From Bog-756 sp963725275 (lineage in GTDB: Bacteria; Actinomycetota; Acidimicrobiia; Acidimicrobiales; RAAP-2): a stretch of 64,000 nt of DNA. Shown piece after piece: positions 1 through 8,572 of this stretch. The notes under the pieces are model-generated. The model did no database searches, was not told the origin of the DNA, and worked only from the letters and a program-made list of their open reading frames with translations. Within the stretch, counting starts at the first letter, position 1. Every line of letters starts with the position of its first letter. The position numbers were made by a program, and so were the translations under genes. The stretch covers positions 124,001 through 188,000 of the forward strand of contig CAVRXS010000004.1 of assembly GCA_963725275.1 (NCBI GenBank). The letters run 5' to 3'.

Positions 1-423
1 GCGAACCGAGCGGCCGCCCTTTGGCCACCATGGGAACCGAGACGGTGGCCACCGGGATCTCATCGGCCGGAAATCCGTAGACCCCGGAAAGGGCGGCTAC
101 ATCGTCTGCATCGAGGTAGGTGAGCTCCGGCCCGAGGAGCTCCATCGCCGCGAGGGGCAGGCGGACCCCGTGCAATTGGGCCTCGACCCGCTCTGAATAT
201 CCCTCGACTGTGTGGAGGCCGCCGCGTCGATCAGCGATTCCGAGCTTCCGAGCACTGACGCAGTGGGCTCGAACAAGCTCCGAATCTGCACATACGACGC
301 CCACGCGGAGTGATCGAGGAGCCTGTCGAGCGAGCGCGTCTCGCCGGCACGGTCGAGAATGCTCCGGAGGACGTCGTTCCCCTGGTATTCCGCCAGGAAC
401 TGCACGACCATCCGCCCGTACAC
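1..423 (-). pseudogene. Broken, partial gene of unrecognised family
   Basis: Two coding-like stretches lie on the minus strand in different frames. The first begins at a GTG at 423 (reading MYGRMVVQFLAEYQGNDVLR) and looks real to about position 250. The second reads VEGYSERVEAQLHGVRLPLA and onwards without a stop to the window edge. A one-base shift near 240-260 would join them. In the first frame a TAG stop precedes the GTG by 17 codons, and the sequence between also looks coding, so the 5' end may be damaged too. The helical character and a beta-rich C-terminal part ending in SVPMVAKGRPLG recall sensor or GAF-like domains, but I cannot name the family. The gene continues beyond base 1. Confidence 0.35.
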
Positions 424-643
424 GCCGCTGAACTGCCTGTACTCGTCGGCCCCCGCGCTCTCGGCCGTATCCCACTATCGACCGCAACGGGTCGGATCTT
501 GAAACAGGCGTCGGGGACTGCTGCCAGCCATGACATCAGGGGTTGCGCCGGTGCTCGACGCCCGCTTCTGTGTGACCGATCAGTACCCGGCGGGCACGAC
601 CGGATCGGCCGGCCGCAGCACCGTGATCCACTAACCTCGGGGC

Positions 644-1231
644 ATGAGTTCAAGTGGCGTCGCGGTCAGCCGTCAGGAAACCGACCGTTACACCGCCGTT
701 CAGATGCGGATCGTCGCCGCCGCTCTCGACCTGTTCGCGGAGCATGGCGTGAACGGATCGTCCCTGCAGATGATCGCCGATGCCATCGGTGTGACAAAGG
801 CAGCCGTGTACCACCAGTTCCCGACCAAAGAAGCGATCGTCGTTGCAGCGGTCGAGCTCGAACTGGAGAGACTTGAAGCGGCACTCGACGCGGCCGAGGC
901 CGGAGGACCCGGACGGGCTGCACTCGACATCCTGCTGACCCAGGTGATCGACCTGGCCGTGAGCCGCCGAAACATGGTCAGGACGCTCCAGTACGATCCG
1001 GTCGTCGTCCAGCTCTTCGAACACCATGAACCGTTCCAGCTGTTCATCGAACGTCTGTGCCGCGTCCTGGTCGATGAGGACACCCATGCCCGCGGGCGGG
1101 TGCGAGCCGCCATGATCGCATCTGCCATCGGCGGGGCGGTCATCCATCCACTCGTGGCGGACCTCGACGACGCAACGCTCCGAACCGAACTCCTGCACTA
1201 CACACGGTGCTTCCTCGACCTCAACAGTTGA
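644..1231 (+). CDS. TetR/AcrR family transcriptional regulator
   Basis: A 195-residue DNA-binding repressor-type protein. The N-terminal tetracycline-repressor HTH is clear at residues 20-66: an AALDLFAEHG helix, then the recognition region IGVTKAAVYHQFPTKEAI. The remaining residues are helical and would form the ligand-binding dimer domain. Length is normal for the family. The ATG at 644 sits about five bases after a CGGGG purine stretch; upstream (470-643) there is no other gene. It runs towards the convergent carboxyltransferase and SDR genes (1257-3634), which look like acyl-CoA metabolism, so a fatty-acyl-CoA-type effector is plausible. That is inference only. Confidence 0.9.
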   Translation: MSSSGVAVSRQETDRYTAVQMRIVAAALDLFAEHGVNGSSLQMIADAIGVTKAAVYHQFPTKEAIVVAAVELELERLEAALDAAEAGGPGRAALDILLTQVIDLAVSRRNMVRTLQYDPVVVQLFEHHEPFQLFIERLCRVLVDEDTHARGRVRAAMIASAIGGAVIHPLVADLDDATLRTELLHYTRCFLDLNS

Positions 1232-1256
1232 CAGTCGCGTCCGAGGGCTGACTCCG

Positions 1257-2761
1257 TCAGGGGGTGATCGCGCTGCGGCTGACCGGCGCCGCCGGCTCCT
1301 GGCGTGAGTGCACCGCCAGGCTGAGCGCGCCGAGCACTGCGACGCGGGTATCCCGTGGGTCCAGCAGTTCATCGAACCCGAGTCCCTCGGCAGACCGGTA
1401 CGACGCGTGCAACTCGGCCTCCCGCAGGTCGGCGGTGCGATCCCGATCCGCCTTCATCGCCCGGCTGGACGCCCCCGCTCCCATGGCTCCGAGCGTTGCG
1501 CCGGGGAATGCGAACGTGGCCACCTGTTGATCGAAGCCGACCATCGACATCACCATCGAGCCGAACCCGTAGGCCTTGCGGAGGGTGAGGTGGATCTTCG
1601 GAGTCGTTGCCAGGGTCTGTGCCGCAAACATGCGGGCGCCACTGCGCAGCACGCCTTGCCGTTCGGAACTGCCACCTGGCAACATGCCGGGATTGTCCGC
1701 CAGGAAGACGAGGGGGAGGTGGAATGCGTCCGCCACCGCTATGAAATGGGCGGCCTTGTCGGCGGCTGCCGCGTCGATGGAGCCGGCCAGCGTGTCCGGC
1801 TGGTTGGCAACCACGGCGACGGGTTCCCCACCCAGGTGCGCGAGCGCGCAGATCATCGCCTGACCGTATCCAGACTGCACTTCGAACCAGTCGGGACGAT
1901 CGAAGATCGACGTCGAGCACGCGCCTCATGTCGTAGATCCTGCGGCTGTCCCTCGGCACGAGGTCGAGCAGCTCGTCGTTCGGACAGCGGGGCGGCCGCA
2001 TCGTCCGGCTCGGATCGCGGGGGATAGCCCCAGGCACTCGACGGGAAGTAAGAGAGGTACCTCCGGATCTGGTCCAGTGCATCGACATCGTTCGAGGCTT
2101 CGTTGTGAATCAGGCCGCTGGCGATCGCCACACCCGGGCCGCCGAGCTCCTCTTTCGAAATATCCTCTCCAGTGGACTCTTTGACCACGGGCGGGCCGGC
2201 CGTGAAGATGGCGCCGAGTGCGGTCATGACGGTGAAGTCGGAGATCGGTGCGATGAGCGCCCCGTGGCCGGCGGATGGTCCGAACACGCCCACGACGAGG
2301 GGTACGTGACCGGAGCATCGTGCCTGCATCATCAGGTCGGTCGGGGAACGCCCGTGGGATCGTTCCTCCGGCCTGTAGCCGGCACCCTCGAGCAGCATCA
2401 CGAGGGGAGCCTTGGTCCGTAGGGCCAGCTCGGCGAGCCGGTGGCGCTTTGCATTGCTGCCCGGCCCTATCGTGCCGGCCAACGTGGTGAAGTCCTCGGC
2501 GCCGACCATCACCGGCCGGTCGCCGATCAGGCCCGTCCCCGCAATGATGCCGTCGGCCGGCACCTCCCCGCCGACCAACGTGCCGATCTCCCGGAACGTG
2601 CCACGGTCGACCAGCTGCTCGATTCGGGCCCGCGCATCGAGCTTTCCGGCGTCCCGGTGCCTCCTGAGCCGTTCTTCGCCACCCATGGCCCGGGAGCGGC
2701 TCTTCCTCTGTTCCAGCTCGGAGAGGGTCTGCCCCCAATCGCCATGACTGTCAGCGGTCAT
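1257..2761 (-). pseudogene. Acyl-CoA carboxylase carboxyltransferase (beta) subunit, frameshifted twice
   Basis: This resembles the biotin-dependent acetyl/propionyl-CoA carboxylase carboxyltransferase (about 500 residues, crotonase fold), which moves carboxyl from carboxybiotin to an acyl-CoA. The N-terminal half, from ATG 2761, reads normally through VGAEDFTTLAGTIGPGSNAK and FGPSAGHGALIAPISDFTVM to about 1995. The frame then changes to one reading CPNDELLDLVPRDSRRIYDM, and changes again near 1900 to IFDRPDWFEVQSGYGQAM, continuing through LVFLADNPGMLPGG to the stop. The total span is two bases over a multiple of three, consistent with two single-base insertions, one in the C run near 1990-2000. 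Either the gene is recently dead or the sequence has errors; all expected motifs survive. It lies downstream of the SDR on the same strand. Confidence 0.85.
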
Positions 2762-2803
2762 CTCGGCGTTCCAGGCTTCATGAATCGCGACCGCACTCGA
2801 TCG

Positions 2804-3634
2804 TCAGATCTGCCCGAGCTGCAGGCGGAGCATGTCGACCGACCCGGCACCGTCGACCGCGATCACCTGACCCGAGATGAACCGTGCTGCGGGACTGCAC
2901 AGGAAGAGTGCGAGGTGCGCGATGTCGATTCCATAGCCGTGTCGGCCGAGTGGGTTGGTGGGTCGGTCCGGCATTTGCGGTACGGCATCGGAAAAGCGAC
3001 GCAACCCCTCCGTCTCGGCGATCGAACCGGGAGCAATTGCGTTGGCCCGCACGCCATAGGGTCCCCACTCGACGGCACAGGTCCGCGTCAGCGAGTCGAC
3101 CCCGGATTTGGCCGCAGCGACGTGTGCCTGCAAGGGAACCCCCCGCTGTTCGAACGGTGCCGTGATGTTGACGATGGAGCCACCGTGGTCGCGCAGCCAG
3201 AGGTCGAAGGCGGCCCGCGTGACGTTGTAGGTGCCGAGCAGGTCGATGTCGACGATGGCCTTGAATCCATTGGGGGAGATCGCGGACATGGGCGCCGGAA
3301 AGTTTCCGGCGGCATTGTTGACAACGATATCCAGGCGGCCCCATCGGGAGGCGACCTCCTCCATGACAGTCCAGACCGCGCCGGCGTCGCGGACGTCACA
3401 GACAGAGGAAGCGGCGTCGATCCCTGCGGATCGCAGCTCGCCGACGGTCGCAACGAGCCGCTCCTCGGAGCGGCTGGCGAGGGCGACGGCCGCCCCGTGG
3501 ACCCCCAGCACACGGCAGATCTCCCGGCCGATGCCGGTCGCTCCGCCGGTCACGAGCGCCACCTGACCGGCGAGCAGGTCGCCAGCAAAGCCGCTCGGCG
3601 GCGGAACGTCGGTCTCGGTGTCTTCCTCCGTCAC
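2804..3634 (-). CDS. SDR oxidoreductase of the 2,4-dienoyl-CoA reductase type
   Basis: A 276-residue short-chain dehydrogenase. The nucleotide-binding motif TGGATGIG is at residues 29-36 and NNAAGN at 106-111. The active-site segment reads AHVAAAKSGVDSLTR, so Lys176 is present while the position of the usual catalytic Tyr, four residues earlier, is Val172. This substitution and the NNAAGN..AP pattern match the peroxisomal-type 2,4-dienoyl-CoA reductases, which use other groups and reduce dienoyl-CoA intermediates of unsaturated fatty acid beta-oxidation. The GTG start at 3634 overlaps the stop of the upstream 65-residue gene as GTGA, implying translational coupling. The adjacent carboxyltransferase supports a role in acyl-CoA metabolism. 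Family assignment is firm; exact substrate is inferred. Confidence 0.85.
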   Translation of the reverse strand: MTEEDTETDVPPPSGFAGDLLAGQVALVTGGATGIGREICRVLGVHGAAVALASRSEERLVATVGELRSAGIDAASSVCDVRDAGAVWTVMEEVASRWGRLDIVVNNAAGNFPAPMSAISPNGFKAIVDIDLLGTYNVTRAAFDLWLRDHGGSIVNITAPFEQRGVPLQAHVAAAKSGVDSLTRTCAVEWGPYGVRANAIAPGSIAETEGLRRFSDAVPQMPDRPTNPLGRHGYGIDIAHLALFLCSPAARFISGQVIAVDGAGSVDMLRLQLGQI

Positions 3635-3828
3635 GTGCGTGGCTCGTCCAGCAGGAGCTTGAGGATGTCCTGGATGAAGTCGTTCTGCAACCGGCAGGCG
3701 AGGATGAGCCCGGCCACTTTCTCCGGATCGCCGTCGCGAAGGCTCCAGACGTTGTCGAGATGCTCGTTGAGCTTCTCGATCCGGCTGAGCGTTCCCCGTA
3801 GCGGTGGTTCTGGGGTCTCGCTGGCCAT
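3631..3828 (-). CDS. Small conserved-looking helical protein (65 aa)
   Basis: A 65-residue protein beginning MASETPEPPLRGTLSRIEKL and ending in LILACRLQNDFIQDILKLLL, almost entirely predicted helix. I do not recognise the family. The ATG at 3828 is chosen because the longer in-frame extension to 3969 would overlap the PadR start and its operator candidate and looks non-coding. The stop overlaps the GTG of the SDR gene by four bases (GTGA), so the two are co-translated. A small helical partner for an acyl-CoA enzyme is possible, but nothing in the sequence proves it. Confidence 0.6.
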   Translation of the reverse strand: MASETPEPPLRGTLSRIEKLNEHLDNVWSLRDGDPEKVAGLILACRLQNDFIQDILKLLLDEPRT

Positions 3829-3923
3829 TGCGACGATGATACGTCCTCGGGGTGTGGGCGCCACAAACCGCATCCAGGGCTCTGAGCTGGGACTTCCGAC
3901 CGATTCGCAGTGACGGCGACCGG

Positions 3924-3948
3924 CACTCACTTGCACCGCAAGGGAGTG
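3924..3948. promoter_or_regulatory. Inverted repeat, candidate PadR operator
   Basis: CACTCACTTGC, a 3-base spacer ACC, then GCAAGGGAGTG: two 11-base arms with a single mismatch. It ends 10 bases before the ATG of the PadR-family gene and lies between that gene and the divergent 65-residue gene. PadR-type regulators usually bind such dyads in their own promoters, so autoregulation is likely. Direct evidence is only the symmetry and position. Confidence 0.55.
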
Positions 3949-3958
3949 GGCGAGTATC

Positions 3959-4321
3959 ATGTCTCGCATGGTAGTGAGTGGGGGTCGGAGAACACAGCTC
4001 CTCCGGGGGGTACTCGACCTGTGCCTCCTGGCGGTGATGGACGAGGGCCCTGCCTACGGCTACGAGATGACCAAGCGCCTCGGGGCCCGCGGGCTCTCGA
4101 TCGTGGGCGAGGGATCCATCTACCCGTTGTTGGGCAGGCTCGAGAGAGACGGCCTGGTCGACACCCATCGGGCCACGAGCAACGGGGGTCCGCCCCGGAA
4201 GTACTACAGCCTTTCCCGCCGGGGAGAGCGCGCGCTGAGCGACGGCGTCTCCGAGTGGCAGGCGACCCGGGATGCTGTCGACGCAGTTCTGGGACCCGTC
4301 GACGCGGAGGTGAGCTCATGA
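3959..4321 (+). CDS. PadR family transcriptional regulator
   Basis: A 120-residue winged-helix regulator. PadR hallmarks are present: the GPAYGYEMTKRL segment at about residues 30-41, the recognition helix and wing around GEGSIYPLLGRLERDGLV (51-68), and RKYYSLSRRGE following. The short C-terminal helix gives the small PadR-s2 architecture. The ATG at 3959 is used; a second Met four codons on is also possible. The stop overlaps the ATG of the next gene (ATGA at 4318), the classic arrangement of PadR with a HAAS/DUF1700-type membrane protein. A near-perfect dyad at 3924-3948 is the likely operator. Confidence 0.92.
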   Translation: MSRMVVSGGRRTQLLRGVLDLCLLAVMDEGPAYGYEMTKRLGARGLSIVGEGSIYPLLGRLERDGLVDTHRATSNGGPPRKYYSLSRRGERALSDGVSEWQATRDAVDAVLGPVDAEVSS

Positions 4322-4881
4322 GCGGTTTCGTGGACGAGTGCCGCACGGAATGGAGGCGGCTGGGTGTACCCGAGCACGTGTCCAACGAGATGGCAGCCGA
4401 CCTCAGCGCTGATCTGGCCGAAGCCGAAGCCGAGGGGGTTTCGCCGGAGGAGGTGCTCGGTAACGGCGTGTTCGATGCCACGGCCTTCGCCGCTTCGTGG
4501 GCGACGGCCCGGGGTCTGGTCCACCCGAATCTCCCCGCTGCGGGATCGGCCGTGGCCGTGAGCGCCCTCGGGTCGCTCGTCACCGTGATCGCGGGGCTGG
4601 TGATCGCTGTCGGTCGTCAGGGATCGTCGATTGCCTCGACGGCCTTCCGGCGCCCACTGTCGATTCCCCGGTTCTTCCCTCGAAACATCACGATCGGGCC
4701 TCACCTGTCCGGTAGTCCGATCCTCCTGCTGGAGAACAGCGGGTTCAGGCCTCTTGGAGTGATCCTGGTCGTTGTCGGTCTGATCGGGCTGTGCGTGACG
4801 CTTTGCCTCTGGAAGCCGTGGTCAACCCACCGACGCAGACCTCGCTTCGACGAGAACGCGGGGCTCCCCAGTTTCCTGTGA
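4318..4881 (+). CDS. HAAS-domain-like membrane protein partner of PadR
   Basis: A 187-residue protein. Residues 1-68 form a soluble helical domain (EWRRLGVPEHVSNEMAADLS, then GVSPEEVLGN) similar in layout to the HAAS/DUF1700 domains that are habitually encoded next to PadR regulators. Two membrane helices follow, at about 77-99 and 146-165, separated by a loop rich in Pro and Arg, and the tail is basic. Start is fixed by the ATGA overlap with the PadR gene. The pair is probably co-expressed; the membrane protein may sense or signal, but its function is unknown. Confidence 0.75.
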   Translation: MSGFVDECRTEWRRLGVPEHVSNEMAADLSADLAEAEAEGVSPEEVLGNGVFDATAFAASWATARGLVHPNLPAAGSAVAVSALGSLVTVIAGLVIAVGRQGSSIASTAFRRPLSIPRFFPRNITIGPHLSGSPILLLENSGFRPLGVILVVVGLIGLCVTLCLWKPWSTHRRRPRFDENAGLPSFL

Positions 4882-4909
4882 CCAGTTCATGTGCAGGCCG
4901 GCCGGATCG

Positions 4910-5353
4910 TCAGGAGGCCGGCGGAGGGTCCTGGACGGGCACCACCACGGTGGCCCGCCAGAGAAGCACATAGGTCGGGCAGACCGTCGTGCACTTCGGC
5001 GTGCCGGTTGCTTCGAGCCCCGCTGAGCCGTACCCGACCACTTCGAACGTCGTGACCGATGAACCCGTGGAGGTGACGTGCCCGGACTCCTTGACCAGGG
5101 GGGAGACGGTCGCACTGGGCACGACGGAGGCCTCCGTCCAGCGCACCCCGTTGACCGAGGTCAGCCTGACCTGAACCAGGTCGCCTCTGGTAGCCACCAC
5201 GGTTCTACCGTTGCTCGAGCTGGTGAGGATGATGACCGCGGGTGGACCCGAGGTGGCAACGGCTGACGGTGAGCCGACGGCAGCGGATGCGCCGAGCGCC
5301 GACAGGGACACGACGCCGACCAATCCGATCTTGTACGCCAACCGTCGGATCAT
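4910..5353 (-). CDS. Secreted protein of unknown function
   Basis: A 147-residue protein with a typical Sec signal: basic start MIRRLAYKIG, a hydrophobic stretch, and an Ala-rich cleavage area near residue 28-35. The mature part is beta-rich (VQVRLTSVNGVRWTEASVV) and ends in a Pro-rich tail. A Cys pair (CTTVC near residue 122) could form a disulphide. The layout vaguely recalls chagasin-like inhibitor domains but without their diagnostic motifs. GGAGGA lies four bases before the ATG. It ends convergently, 28 bases from the HAAS-like gene, with no strong hairpin between. Confidence 0.65.
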   Translation of the reverse strand: MIRRLAYKIGLVGVVSLSALGASAAVGSPSAVATSGPPAVIILTSSSNGRTVVATRGDLVQVRLTSVNGVRWTEASVVPSATVSPLVKESGHVTSTGSSVTTFEVVGYGSAGLEATGTPKCTTVCPTYVLLWRATVVVPVQDPPPAS

Positions 5354-5482
5354 GCTGTCCTCCTTCGCCGGCCCGGAGCCACGGGCTTCGCCGGCTCTGA
5401 GCCACCGGGCGCTGAGACGCTGATGACCCCCAATTCAACGTCGCGGGGACGCGAAGCGTTACGGAGATGACACGCAGCGGGG

Positions 5483-5968
5483 TCAGGTCTCGGCGGATCC
5501 GGTGACGACCGAGTCCAAGCGGGCGAGCGTTCGCTCCATGTCCCGCCGCGTCTTGCCGGAGTAGATCCCACCCAGCTTCAGAAGTACCCGCTGGTGATCC
5601 GATGTGATGTCCCAGCTCTCGCGAACCAGCGTCCCGCCCTCGGTCGGCTCCAAGTCGTAACGCCAGATCCTTCCTGCCACATACCGACCCCACGTCCCGC
5701 TGGGTCCCGTCTGCCACGCAAGGCGCCGGTTTGCCTCGAACTCGACGACGCGGCTCTCGGTCCGGTACCGGACACCGCCCATCTTCATGCCCATCCCGAA
5801 CGTCGAACCGAGCGCCAGATATTCGTCCGCCTCCGACGAGTTCCCCTGGAGCATGCCTGACCCGTCGATCGACGAGTGCCGTCCAGCATTGGAGAGCACT
5901 TCGAAGATCGCCTCGGGCGGTGCAGATATCACTCGCTCTACCGAAAGCACATAGCCCTTCACCGTCAT
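5483..5968 (-). CDS. SRPBCC / polyketide-cyclase-like protein
   Basis: A 161-residue protein of the START/SRPBCC helix-grip fold. The N-terminus VLSVERVISAPPEAIFEVLS is the standard first strand and helix; middle strands follow (YRTESRVVEFEANRRLAWQT and the W-rich strand RIWRYDLEP) and a long C-terminal helix (MERTLARLDSVV). Such proteins bind small hydrophobic ligands; substrate cannot be told. It is divergent from the VOC-family gene, whose start region overlaps the CATG at its own start, so the two share a compact promoter region of about 60 bases. Confidence 0.85.
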   Translation of the reverse strand: MTVKGYVLSVERVISAPPEAIFEVLSNAGRHSSIDGSGMLQGNSSEADEYLALGSTFGMGMKMGGVRYRTESRVVEFEANRRLAWQTGPSGTWGRYVAGRIWRYDLEPTEGGTLVRESWDITSDHQRVLLKLGGIYSGKTRRDMERTLARLDSVVTGSAET

Positions 5969-6029
5969 GACCTCGTTTCGCTCGCGACGTGGAGCTTACG
6001 TCCGGTGCCTCGGGTCTACGCTCACGTGC

Positions 6030-6515
6030 ATGTTGACGGGATTCGCCCACGCCGCCGTCTGCGTCCCCGACGTCGAAGCAGCCGCCCAGTGGTACTCGGA
6101 GGTGCTCGGGCTCCGAATACTCTCGCCGCCGTACGAGATGGCCGGCGACGCCATCGAACGGGACATGGGAGAGCTGCTACCGAGCCCGGTGGTGGTGAAG
6201 GCCGCCATCGTCGGTCTCGGTACCGACGACCACGTCCTCGAGCTGATCGAATACCCACGCGCTCCTGCTCGAGCGCGTCCAGAGGGTCGACCGGTGATCA
6301 CCGAGATCGGCCTTACCCATGTGGGACTGGTGTGTGACGACATCGACGACGCCCGCCGGGAGCTCGAAGCGAGGGGGGTGATCTTCCTGACCGCCGGAAT
6401 TGCGGACGTGGCCTCGCTGCGCACGTCGTGGTTTCGCGATCCCTGGGGGACGGTGTTCATCCTCATGGAGAAGCGCTTCGACGATCGCCCCTATTGGAAG
6501 CAATTCGCCGGGTGA
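6030..6515 (+). CDS. VOC superfamily (glyoxalase/bleomycin-resistance fold) protein
   Basis: A 161-residue metalloenzyme-type protein with paired beta-alpha-beta-beta-beta units. The first starts FAHAAVCVPDVEAAAQWYSE, the second GLTHVGLVCDDIDDARRELE, and the final strand contains the FRDPWGTVFILMEK segment typical of the family. Candidate metal ligands are His near residue 6, Glu in HVLELIEYP, His in LTHVGL and Glu in LMEK. The ATG at 6030 is preferred over 5967, which would overlap the divergent gene's start and add a non-conserved tail. The reaction (isomerase, dioxygenase or resistance) is not resolvable. Confidence 0.85.
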   Translation: MLTGFAHAAVCVPDVEAAAQWYSEVLGLRILSPPYEMAGDAIERDMGELLPSPVVVKAAIVGLGTDDHVLELIEYPRAPARARPEGRPVITEIGLTHVGLVCDDIDDARRELEARGVIFLTAGIADVASLRTSWFRDPWGTVFILMEKRFDDRPYWKQFAG

Positions 6516-6570
6516 TGCGCATCGGGAAGGCACCCGGGTCCGGTCCGGTCCGCGGTCATAGACTGACCAG

Positions 6571-6933
6571 ATGAAGACGACCCGTGGAGAGCTCGTGGGC
6601 TGGCTTCGGATCGGAGTCGGAGTCGCGATCATTGCGGCGCCGGGGCCGGTCCTTCGGTTCTCCTCGCGGGAGGTGGAGACGGGGGCGTCCCGACTGCTCC
6701 TTCGGACCATCGGAATCCGAGACCTGGTCATCGGTATGGGGACAGTCCGAGCGGCACGCTCGGGTGATCGAGACGCCGCCACGAGCTGGATCATGGCAGG
6801 CCTCGTCAGCGATTCCCTCGACACCGTCACCAGTCTCCTCAGCATCCCCTCGATCGGCGTGGCCGAAGGGCTCGGGGCCGCTGCTGCCGCGCTCTCGTTC
6901 GTAGGCGGCGATCTCGCGGCCCGGGTCGAGTAA
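6571..6933 (+). CDS. Small membrane protein (DUF4267-like)
   Basis: A 120-residue protein with three to four hydrophobic segments (VGWLRIGVGVAIIAAPGPVL, the region around LRTIGIRDLVIGMG, and a C-terminal SLLSIPSIGVAEGLGAAAAA stretch). The IGIRDLVIG motif after a first helix is typical of actinobacterial DUF4267-type proteins. Function is unknown. It is followed 71 bases later by the F420-type oxidoreductase on the same strand, and the two may be co-transcribed. Confidence 0.65.
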   Translation: MKTTRGELVGWLRIGVGVAIIAAPGPVLRFSSREVETGASRLLLRTIGIRDLVIGMGTVRAARSGDRDAATSWIMAGLVSDSLDTVTSLLSIPSIGVAEGLGAAAAALSFVGGDLAARVE

Positions 6934-7004
6934 TCCTGAGTCACGGGTGAGGTGGACGTTGGCGTCGCTGGTCACGCGACCCGGAGCGAAAGGGCAGGGA
7001 GGTC

Positions 7005-7403
7005 ATGGCACTCGACGAGGACGTGGTCCGCTTGGCCAAAGGCCCCAACTTGGCGACGGTGGTGACCCTCATGCCGAACGGGCAGCCACAGGCGCTCCTG
7101 ACCTGGATCGACACTGATGGCGACGTGCTGCTCGTCAACACCGAGCCCCAACGTCAGCGGGTACGAAATGTGGCCCGGGACCCGCGCATCACCGTCCTGA
7201 TCCACTCTGCCGAAAACCCCTGGGACTGGGCCGAGGTGCGCGGTCACGTGGTCGAGACGGTCACCGGCACGGTCGCGCGAGCTCATCTCGACGAGCTATC
7301 GAATCGTTACGTCGGCACGGACTTCCAGAACCCGATCGGTCCCCAAGGCCGGATCATCCTGCGCATCGCCGCCGACAAGGTGAACACACCGGCCAGGCGC
7401 TGA
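7005..7403 (+). CDS. PPOX-class, probably F420-dependent oxidoreductase
   Basis: A 132-residue split-barrel flavin/F420-binding protein of the pyridoxamine-5'-phosphate oxidase superfamily. Visible family features are the opening helix and strand LAKGPNLATVVTLMPNGQPQ, VLLVNTEPQRQRVRNVARDP and a third strand IHSAENPWDWAEVRGHVVET. The short size and R-x-R-N-x-x-x-DP pattern are those of actinobacterial F420H2-dependent reductases, which reduce diverse small molecules. Cofactor is inferred from the subfamily. An AGGGAGGTC Shine-Dalgarno stands immediately upstream. Confidence 0.87.
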   Translation: MALDEDVVRLAKGPNLATVVTLMPNGQPQALLTWIDTDGDVLLVNTEPQRQRVRNVARDPRITVLIHSAENPWDWAEVRGHVVETVTGTVARAHLDELSNRYVGTDFQNPIGPQGRIILRIAADKVNTPARR

Positions 7404-7453
7404 ACTTCGACGGCGTGGCCCGGACGGGCAGGTGGTCCGGGGCGCGATCCGGC

Positions 7454-8476
7454 CTATCGACGGCGAAGACCCTTGTCCGCGATTGACGGCGGGGTCCATC
7501 CGGCATCGGTGCCTCCGACATTCTGACCAGGAGGAGCGATCTCGTCGATCCGGTCCAGGACGTCCTCAGCGAGTGAGATCTCTGTCGCTGCAAGCTGGGA
7601 TTCCAGCTGCTCCATCGTTCGCGGCCCGATGATCGGGCAGGTCACAGCCGGATGGGCCAGCACGAACGCGAGGCTGACCTCGATGAGCGAGTGCCCGATC
7701 TCCTCGGCCAGCTTCTGCAGCCGGATGACGACATCGAGCTTCTGCTGGTTCGCGGGAAGGGCGAGGTCGTAGCGGTCGGGCAGCATGGCCGATCGCCTGG
7801 AGGTGTTCTCCTTGCCCTCGCCGAATGCCCCGCTCAGCCATCCACCGGCAAGGGGGCTCCAGGAGAGCACGCCCATGCCGAATTGCTGGCAGACCGGTAG
7901 GAGATCCGCCTCGATGCCCCGTGACAGGATCGAGTACTGGGGTTGCTCCGTCCGGAATCGCTCGCGGACCCGGCGTTCTGCCACCCACTGTGCCTCGACC
8001 ACCTGATGCGCTGGGAACGTGGAGCTCCCGGCGTAGCGGATCTTGCCGTCCCGGACGAGATCGCTGAGGGCGCCGAGCGTGTCGTCGATGTCGCACTCGG
8101 GGGAGGGCCGGTGGATCTGGTAGAGGTCGATGTAGTCGGTCTCGAGTCGCCGCAGGCTGTTCTCACACTCAGCGATGACCCACCGTCTCGAATTGCCCTG
8201 GGCATTGGGATCGCTCGCCATGGGCCCGTGCACCTTGGTGGCGAGCACAATATTCTCTCGCTCGAGCGATTTGAGTGCCTTGCCCACGATGGTTTCGGAC
8301 TCGCCGAACGAGTACATGTCCGCCGTGTCGACGAAGTTGATGCCGGCATCCACCGCGCGATGGATGATGCGGATCGACTCCTCATGATCCGGATTGCCCC
8401 AGGCACCGAACATCATCGCTCCGAGGCACAGCTCGCTGACCTTGACGCCGGTTGATCCGAGAGAGCGGTATTCCAT
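7454..8476 (-). CDS. Aldo/keto reductase
   Basis: A 340-residue NADPH-dependent TIM-barrel oxidoreductase. Catalytic residues are at the expected positions: Asp50 and Tyr55 in NFVDTADMYS, Lys81 in LATKVHG and His122 in LYQIHRPS. The later segments ILSRGIEADLLPVCQQFGMG, SWSPLAGGWLSG and CPIIGPRTMEQL are those of the AKR5/AKR11-like group (YajO/IolS type). ATG 8476 is used, giving the normal MEYRSLGSTGVKVSELCLG start; an in-frame ATG at 8497 also exists inside an AT-rich patch (TTAACTTAACC) that more likely belongs to the promoter. It is divergent from the zinc dehydrogenase at 8573. Confidence 0.92.
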   Translation of the reverse strand: MEYRSLGSTGVKVSELCLGAMMFGAWGNPDHEESIRIIHRAVDAGINFVDTADMYSFGESETIVGKALKSLERENIVLATKVHGPMASDPNAQGNSRRWVIAECENSLRRLETDYIDLYQIHRPSPECDIDDTLGALSDLVRDGKIRYAGSSTFPAHQVVEAQWVAERRVRERFRTEQPQYSILSRGIEADLLPVCQQFGMGVLSWSPLAGGWLSGAFGEGKENTSRRSAMLPDRYDLALPANQQKLDVVIRLQKLAEEIGHSLIEVSLAFVLAHPAVTCPIIGPRTMEQLESQLAATEISLAEDVLDRIDEIAPPGQNVGGTDAGWTPPSIADKGLRRR

Positions 8477-8572
8477 GGGCACACTTAACTTAACCATACG
8501 GAGACGCTGCCATGACTCGCCGTCCACAGAGACCCGCGGCTGCGTTCGCCTGCCTGGCCGCCTTCGGCCGAA

